Below, piece after piece: positions 6,861-10,605 of a stretch of 10,605 nucleotides of DNA (positions within the stretch are counted from its first letter, which is position 1; each line of letters opens with the position of its first letter). Origin of the DNA: Methylovulum sp. (lineage in GTDB: Bacteria; Pseudomonadota; Gammaproteobacteria; Methylococcales; Methylomonadaceae). Both the position numbers and the translations under genes were made by a program. The stretch spans positions 1-10,605 of the forward strand of contig JAQTNZ010000035.1 of assembly GCA_028713595.1 (NCBI GenBank), written 5' to 3'. The notes under the pieces were generated by a model that saw only the letters and a list, made by a program, of their open reading frames with translations, was not told where the DNA came from and ran no database searches.

Positions 6861-6951
6861 CCGTCAAGTTTTTAGTGCGAGGGAGCGCGGGCATCCTGCC
6901 CGCCCGTTGCGGTCAAGAAACCCAAGCTCCAAAAAACCGAATACTTGACCG
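6861..6951. repeat. Nested palindromic element in the prmA leader
   Basis: The outer arms CCGTCAAGT (6861-6869) and ACTTGACCG (6943-6951) complement each other at 8 of 9 positions. Inside is the perfect hairpin GCGGGCA-TCC-TGCCCGC (6887-6903). CGGTCAAG (6910-6917) is also an exact complement of CTTGACCG (6944-6951), so two foldings compete. It could be a small REP/MITE-like repeat or an RNA leader structure. Confidence 0.45.
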
Positions 6952-7031
6952 TTCACAGTATAAATTGCCCTAGCCACACTGCAAACAGCCTTGGGCAAAC
7001 GGCGTTCACATCCTACCCACACTTACCTTTT

Positions 7032-7910
7032 ATGGCCTGGCATCAACTCACTGTTATCACCCACGAACACCTAGCCCCCGCGCTGGCCGATTTTTTCGAC
7101 CAGTTAGGCGCGGTGTCGGTCACTTATATGGATGCCGAAGACGAGCCTGTTTATGAACCGGCCATCGGCGAAACCAAAATCTGGACACGCACCCAAGTGA
7201 TAGCCCTGTATGAACTGGATGCCGATCCCGAACAGATAAAAGCCTTAGTCTATGCCAAATTTCCGGCACAAGAGCTTTTTGACTGGCAATATGAGGCGAT
7301 TGCTGACCAAGCATGGGAAAGGGCGTGGATGGAATACTACCACCCGATGAAATTTGCCGATAAGCTCTGGGTATGCCCCACCGGACAAGAGCACTACGAA
7401 GTCGGTACCGTTTGCCTGACCTTAGACCCAGGACTAGCGTTTGGCACGGGTACGCACCCGACTACGGCATTGTGTTTGGAATGGCTGGCAAGTCATGATT
7501 TAAAAGGCAAAACCGTGATTGATTATGGCTGTGGCTCCGGCATCCTAGCGGTGGCGGCGGTGTTGCTGGGTGCAACTTCGGCCATTGCCGTGGACATCGA
7601 CCCGCAAGCATTGACCGCCACCCACGACAACGCCTTAAAAAATAACGTTCAGGATAAGATAACCTGCTATCTGCCCGAACAATTCCAACCCGTACCAGCC
7701 GATGTGGTGCTGGCTAATATCCTTGCCAAACCTCTAATTGACTTGGCAAGCCCCATCAGCGCTTTGGTAGCGGCGGGCGGTCAATTGGTGTTATCAGGCA
7801 TTCTCCACGAGCAAAGCGACGCGGTTGTTGCCGCCTACCAAAATAGCATTAGCTTTACCCCGCCGGTGCAACAAGAAGACTGGATCAGGCTGGATGGCTG
7901 CAAACCTTGA
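7032..7910 (+). CDS. prmA: Ribosomal protein L11 methyltransferase PrmA
   Basis: PrmA trimethylates ribosomal protein L11 with SAM. The 292-residue product has the N-terminal substrate-recognition domain (about 1-60, MAWHQLTV...GAVSVTYMDAEDEPVYEP), the linker with WERAWMEYYHPMKF (95-108), and the methyltransferase domain. The latter contains LDPGLAFGTGTHPTT (131-145), SAM motif I VIDYGCGSGILA (162-173), VDIDPQAL (187-194) and NILAKPL (229-235). The ATG at 7032 is chosen because family members begin MPW/MAWxQL; the 29 extra residues back to 6945 do not resemble PrmA. No Shine-Dalgarno is visible before the ATG. A DUF3426 gene follows after 9 bp, and prmA next to a gene of this type is known in other Proteobacteria. 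Confidence 0.97.
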   Translation: MAWHQLTVITHEHLAPALADFFDQLGAVSVTYMDAEDEPVYEPAIGETKIWTRTQVIALYELDADPEQIKALVYAKFPAQELFDWQYEAIADQAWERAWMEYYHPMKFADKLWVCPTGQEHYEVGTVCLTLDPGLAFGTGTHPTTALCLEWLASHDLKGKTVIDYGCGSGILAVAAVLLGATSAIAVDIDPQALTATHDNALKNNVQDKITCYLPEQFQPVPADVVLANILAKPLIDLASPISALVAAGGQLVLSGILHEQSDAVVAAYQNSISFTPPVQQEDWIRLDGCKP

Positions 7911-7919
7911 CATGCCCGC

Positions 7920-8600
7920 ATGTTCACTCGCTGTCCGAATTGTAACCACCCACAACCGCTAACGGTAGAGCAATTGCGTGTCAGTCGGGCGATTTTATAT
8001 TGCCCACACTGTGCCATCCACTTTGACGCATTGGAGCTACTTGATGAAGAACCGGCCAGCGAAACCCTAGCCGTACCGATAAGACCGGAGCCACCTCCAG
8101 CAAACGTAGAATCGGATACGCCCATTATCTTACCGTGGGAGCAGTCCACTGCCATTGCCAACCCGCACTGGCGGACAGGCGTACTATTAGGGGTGCTGTT
8201 ATTGGTAGGCCAATTGCTGTACTTTAACAGTACCGCCATCAGCCGTAACCACACCCTGCGCCGTTTATGCCAGCCGCTTAGGTGTCCGCTGCCCGTTTAC
8301 CAAAACGCCGCTGAATTGGCTATTATCAGCAATGCCCTAGAGCCATTGCCCGACCAAGGCCATTTATTTAGGCTGTTGATTAGCAATCAGGCCGCTTTTG
8401 CACAAGCCTATCCGCTGATTGACCTGACACTGCAAGATTACGGGGGCAATGCCATCGCACAGCGCCGCTTTGCCCCGCACGACTACTTATTTAACGCCAC
8501 TACCGCGACCATCGCCCCGGAGGCCAGCGTGGAACTGAGGCTACACCTTGCCCCGACCACCCAAACCGTGGGCGGTTATACTTTTGATTTGACTTATTAA
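7920..8600 (+). CDS. MJ0042-type zinc-ribbon, DUF3426 membrane protein
   Basis: The 226-residue protein has three parts. An N-terminal MJ0042-like zinc ribbon has CPNC (5-8) and CPHC (28-31). An acidic, Pro-rich linker (about 40-82) follows. A single transmembrane helix lies at about 86-104 (TGVLLGVLLLVGQLLYF), and a DUF3426 domain fills the rest with YPLIDLTLQDYGGNAIAQRRFAPHDYL at 164-190. The predicted topology is ribbon in the cytoplasm and DUF3426 in the periplasm. The family's role is not established. It lies 9 bp after prmA and 1 bp before rlmI, so it is almost certainly co-transcribed with both. There is no clear ribosome-binding site; the ATG at 7920 is supported by the zinc ribbon starting at once. 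The fold call is sound; the function is unknown. Confidence 0.88.
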   Translation: MFTRCPNCNHPQPLTVEQLRVSRAILYCPHCAIHFDALELLDEEPASETLAVPIRPEPPPANVESDTPIILPWEQSTAIANPHWRTGVLLGVLLLVGQLLYFNSTAISRNHTLRRLCQPLRCPLPVYQNAAELAIISNALEPLPDQGHLFRLLISNQAAFAQAYPLIDLTLQDYGGNAIAQRRFAPHDYLFNATTATIAPEASVELRLHLAPTTQTVGGYTFDLTY

Positions 8601-8601
8601 T

Positions 8602-9798
8602 ATGGCACATCCTGTACTCTTTTTAAAAAAACACGAAGACCAACGCCTGCGTAAAGGCCATTTATGGGTGTTCAGCAACGAAATCGACACCCAACGCTCG
8701 CCGCTGGAGCAGTTTGCCGCCGGTGATCTGGTGCAAATCCAGAGCGCGGACGGCAAGCCGATGGGCACCGCCTACGTCAACCCTAACACACTCATTTGTG
8801 CGCGGCTATTGTCGAGAAAAGCCAACCTTAAATGCGGGCAAAACTTCTTTAAAGACCGCCTGAGCACGGCCTTAGCCTTGCGTGAAAAAGTTTTTGGGCA
8901 ACCTTATTATCGGCTGGTGTTTGGCGAAAGCGATGGCCTACCCGGCCTGGTCATTGACCGCTTTGGCCCGGTGTTTTCCGTGCAAATCACCACCGCAGGC
9001 ATCGAGCAACGCAAAGCCGCCCTTATCGATGCCTTGGTCGAACTTTTCTCCCCTACCGCGATTGTCTTGAAAAACGACAACAGCCAACGGGAATTGGAAG
9101 GCTTAGCCTTGGAATCAGAAATCGCTTACGGCGAATTGCCCGCCACCCTCACTATCGAAGAAAACGGCGCCCGTTTTAACATTAATATTTTGGACGGACA
9201 GAAAACCGGCTGGTTTTACGACCACCGCAGCAGCCGCGCCCAATTGGCGGCGATGGCAAAAGACCAGCGGGTATTGGATTTGTTTTCATACACAGGCGCT
9301 TGGGGCATCCCTGCCGCACGGGCGGGCGCTACGGAGGTGATTTGCGTGGATGCGTCTGAAGGCGCGTTGACACTGGCGGCGGAAAGTGCCAGACTCAACG
9401 GTGTGGCAGAAAGGATGCAGTTTGTGCGCAGCGATGTGTTTGAGTTTTTAAAACAAGCACGGTTGGACAACCAGCTTTACGATATTATCGTGCTCGACCC
9501 GCCCGCGTTGATTAAACGCAAAAAGGACTTTAAACAAGGTTACGAGGCTTACCGCCGCCTCAACCACCTCGCCCTGCAAGTGCTGGCCAAAAACGGCGTG
9601 CTAGTCTCCGCCTCTTGCTCTTTTCACTTAAGCCGTGATAATTTACAAGAAATTTTACGGTCATCGGGGCGGCATATCGACCGCCATCTGACGTTTTTCG
9701 CCAACCTCGGACAAGGCCCCGACCATCCCGTTGATCCGGCCATCCCTGAAACAGAGTACCTAAAAACCTTTTTTTGTTCAGTATCATCCAGCTTGTAA
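8602..9798 (+). CDS. rlmI: 23S rRNA (cytosine-5)-methyltransferase RlmI family
   Basis: The 398-residue product matches RlmI, which makes m5C1962 in 23S rRNA. An N-terminal PUA-like domain (about 1-75, starting PVLFLKKHEDQRLRKGHLWVFSNEI) is followed by the middle GESDGLPGLVIDRFG (108-122) and DGQKTGWFYDHR (198-209). The Rossmann methyltransferase domain has VLDLFSYTGAWGI (224-236), VDASEGAL (249-256), LDPPALIKRKKDF (298-310) and SASCSFHLS (336-344), where Cys339 is the likely catalytic cysteine. The length agrees with the family. The ATG at 8602 lies 1 bp after the preceding stop and gives the family-typical start; no Shine-Dalgarno is visible. A T7 run (9769-9775) lies near the 3' end, within the codons for the last ten residues. 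In E. coli rlmI is not beside prmA, so the neighbourhood is lineage-specific. Confidence 0.94.
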   Translation: MAHPVLFLKKHEDQRLRKGHLWVFSNEIDTQRSPLEQFAAGDLVQIQSADGKPMGTAYVNPNTLICARLLSRKANLKCGQNFFKDRLSTALALREKVFGQPYYRLVFGESDGLPGLVIDRFGPVFSVQITTAGIEQRKAALIDALVELFSPTAIVLKNDNSQRELEGLALESEIAYGELPATLTIEENGARFNINILDGQKTGWFYDHRSSRAQLAAMAKDQRVLDLFSYTGAWGIPAARAGATEVICVDASEGALTLAAESARLNGVAERMQFVRSDVFEFLKQARLDNQLYDIIVLDPPALIKRKKDFKQGYEAYRRLNHLALQVLAKNGVLVSASCSFHLSRDNLQEILRSSGRHIDRHLTFFANLGQGPDHPVDPAIPETEYLKTFFCSVSSSL

Positions 9799-9836
9799 AC
9801 CCCTTAAGGCGTACCATTGTAAAGACCGTTGCCATC

Positions 9837-10025
9837 ATGGAAACAGAGACTTGCGCATTGTGCGGACAACCCGTGCGTCTTGGAGGCTTTACCCATAGTG
9901 ATAGCACGGGCAGCAAACAATTTTGTTGCGGCGGTTGCCTAAGCATTTTCCGGCTTTTGCACTGCCCTGACGAAACGACAACTATAACAATAAATGACCC
10001 TAAAAATGATGAGGAGACACCCTAA
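9837..10025 (+). CDS. Orphan metal-binding domain of the P-type ATPase (FixI/CcoI N-terminal) type
   Basis: This small soluble protein has 62 residues from the ATG at 9837. It has CALCGQPV (6-13, Cys6 and Cys9) and FCCGGCLSIFRLL (29-41, Cys30, Cys31 and Cys34), followed by an acidic, Thr-rich tail. The CxxCG...FCCxGC pattern is that of the putative metal-binding domain at the N-terminus of copper-exporting P-type ATPases such as FixI/CcoI, but no ATPase follows. The start is chosen because the residues before it (from 9774) lie in the rlmI 3' end and have no family features. It begins 38 bp after rlmI. Its stop abuts the ATG of the next gene (TAAATG), and it contains that gene's GAGGAG ribosome-binding site. 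Metal binding is inferred; zinc, copper or a structural role all remain possible. Confidence 0.75.
   Translation: METETCALCGQPVRLGGFTHSDSTGSKQFCCGGCLSIFRLLHCPDETTTITINDPKNDEETP
10011..10016 (+). promoter_or_regulatory. Strong Shine-Dalgarno for the 174-aa membrane protein
   Basis: GAGGAG lies 9 nt before the ATG at 10026 and inside the 3' end of the 62-aa gene. It is one of the few clear ribosome-binding sites in the window. It fixes the downstream start and implies that the two genes are read from one mRNA. Confidence 0.6.
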
Positions 10026-10550
10026 ATGAAAGCTTGCGAAACCTGCACCCGCGTCGAAATTGGCAAAAACCACAACCAAATGCCCGTCTGGAAACGAGCC
10101 GTCGGCATGGTGCTGGTCTATTTGCCCATCCTGACCCTGCCGTTTGTGATCTTAAGCGCTTACAAGACCTATTACCACCTGCTGTTTGTCGGGGCCACCA
10201 AACTGAAAAAATGGTCTGATTTTATCCCCGACCGTGCCAGCCACCGTTACACGCTCAAAAACCAAATCACCATGAAACCCTCGTTTTTTGGTAGCCTGTC
10301 CCAATACAAACTGTTCTGGATCTTAAACTGCACCTGGTACTGCCCTTACAGCGTCGCCCTGTTTGAATGGCATGCCTATATGGTCAAAATCGTTGAAAAC
10401 TGGTGGTGCCCATTCGGCCACGACAAAAAACACACCTACGACAACGCCCCCATTGACAAGTCATTTTGGCATATCTATCCCCATGACAATGCCAAACTGA
10501 CCGATGAAGACCGCGACAACCCCATCTGGAATGACGGTTCCGAGTCATAA
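10026..10550 (+). CDS. Uncharacterised Trp/Cys/His-rich membrane protein
   Basis: I do not recognise this 174-residue protein. It opens with a CETC motif (Cys4, Cys7), followed by basic residues and a clear hydrophobic helix at about 25-46 (AVGMVLVYLPILTLPFVILS). A polar stretch holds DRASHRYTLKNQI (69-81). A second, aromatic, weakly hydrophobic segment (about 94-123) contains NCTWYCPYSVALFEWH, with Cys102, Cys106 and His116. WWCPFGHDKKH (126-136) adds Cys128, His132 and His136. The polar tail has FWHIYPHDNAKL (147-158) and DRDNPIWND. Five cysteines and eight histidines in so short a protein suggest metal or haem contact, or disulphides. It directly follows the orphan metal-binding domain gene, so a shared role in metal handling at the inner membrane is plausible but unproven. 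Topology is uncertain, with one or two spans. The gene looks complete and intact. Confidence 0.8.
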   Translation: MKACETCTRVEIGKNHNQMPVWKRAVGMVLVYLPILTLPFVILSAYKTYYHLLFVGATKLKKWSDFIPDRASHRYTLKNQITMKPSFFGSLSQYKLFWILNCTWYCPYSVALFEWHAYMVKIVENWWCPFGHDKKHTYDNAPIDKSFWHIYPHDNAKLTDEDRDNPIWNDGSES

Positions 10551-10605
10551 GCCAACCCACAAAGACAGCGGTTTTGTTGTTCCCACCAGGCCACTAGCCT
10601 TGTGG
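10551..10605. other. Non-coding right edge
   Basis: After the stop of the 174-aa gene I see no gene start, hairpin or promoter that I can support in these 55 bases. Confidence 0.5.

Larger units (their letters stand above)
6485..7031. other. 547-bp non-coding region between accC and prmA
   Basis: No gene is supported on either strand. From left to right it holds the hairpins behind accC, a C-rich stretch (about 6573-6660) with nothing recognisable, an AT-rich block (about 6661-6775), an extended -10 promoter near 6830, and the palindromic leader of prmA. The change in composition from C-rich to AT-rich DNA marks the border between two transcription units. Confidence 0.6.

Noticed and set aside
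6945..7031. A 29-residue N-terminal extension of PrmA in the same open frame.
   Set aside because: Its residues do not resemble PrmA, the family start MAWHQL lies at 7032, and the extension overlaps the palindromic leader element.
10556..10605. CCACAA near 10556 and TTGTGG at the right edge as an inverted repeat.
   Set aside because: Six-base arms about 40 bases apart at the window edge cannot be told from chance.

Overview
The window looks like chromosomal housekeeping DNA from a gammaproteobacterium of moderate GC content. The evidence is a ubiG - MurNAc-6-P phosphatase - yciK-like cluster of the kind I know from Pseudomonas, an aroQ-accB-accC operon, and close matches of TrhP, UbiG, PrmA, AccC and RlmI to their gammaproteobacterial relatives. 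A methanotroph (Methylococcales) or a sulfur oxidiser is my best guess, but nothing here proves it. I saw no tRNA or rRNA gene, no CRISPR array, no transposase and no phage gene.

Layout. (1) 1-1253, plus strand: the 3' part of a U32-family tRNA hydroxylation gene (trhP), whose start lies outside the window. (2) 1254-1340: a short convergent gap holding a perfect 10-bp palindrome. (3) 1341-4008, minus strand: a tight four-gene operon read ubiG, mupP, yciK-like SDR, sufT, with junctions of 5 bp, a 10-bp overlap and 9 bp. (4) 4009-4223: a divergent promoter region with a 13-bp dyad, a good sigma70-like promoter toward aroQ and a tandem direct repeat over its -10. (5) 4224-6484, plus: aroQ-accB-accC, with an ATGA overlap between aroQ and accB. 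(6) 6485-7031: the longest non-coding stretch. It holds stacked hairpins behind accC, an AT-rich block, an extended -10 promoter and a palindromic element in the prmA leader. (7) 7032-9798, plus: prmA, an MJ0042/DUF3426 zinc-ribbon membrane protein, and rlmI, almost without gaps. (8) 9837-10550, plus: a two-gene unit of an orphan Cys-rich metal-binding domain (62 aa) and a Trp/Cys/His-rich membrane protein (174 aa) that I cannot name. (9) 10551-10605: no gene visible.

Functional themes are translation and RNA modification (TrhP, PrmA, RlmI), quinone biosynthesis (UbiG), peptidoglycan recycling (MupP), Fe-S maturation (SufT), the shikimate pathway (AroQ) and the first step of fatty acid synthesis (AccB, AccC). 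The least described part is the 62-aa/174-aa pair at the right end. It looks like a small metal-handling module, possibly for copper, and is the best candidate here for an uncharacterised system. The intergenic palindromes, two of which share the core GGGCGCA/TGCGCCC, suggest a dispersed repeat family in this genome.
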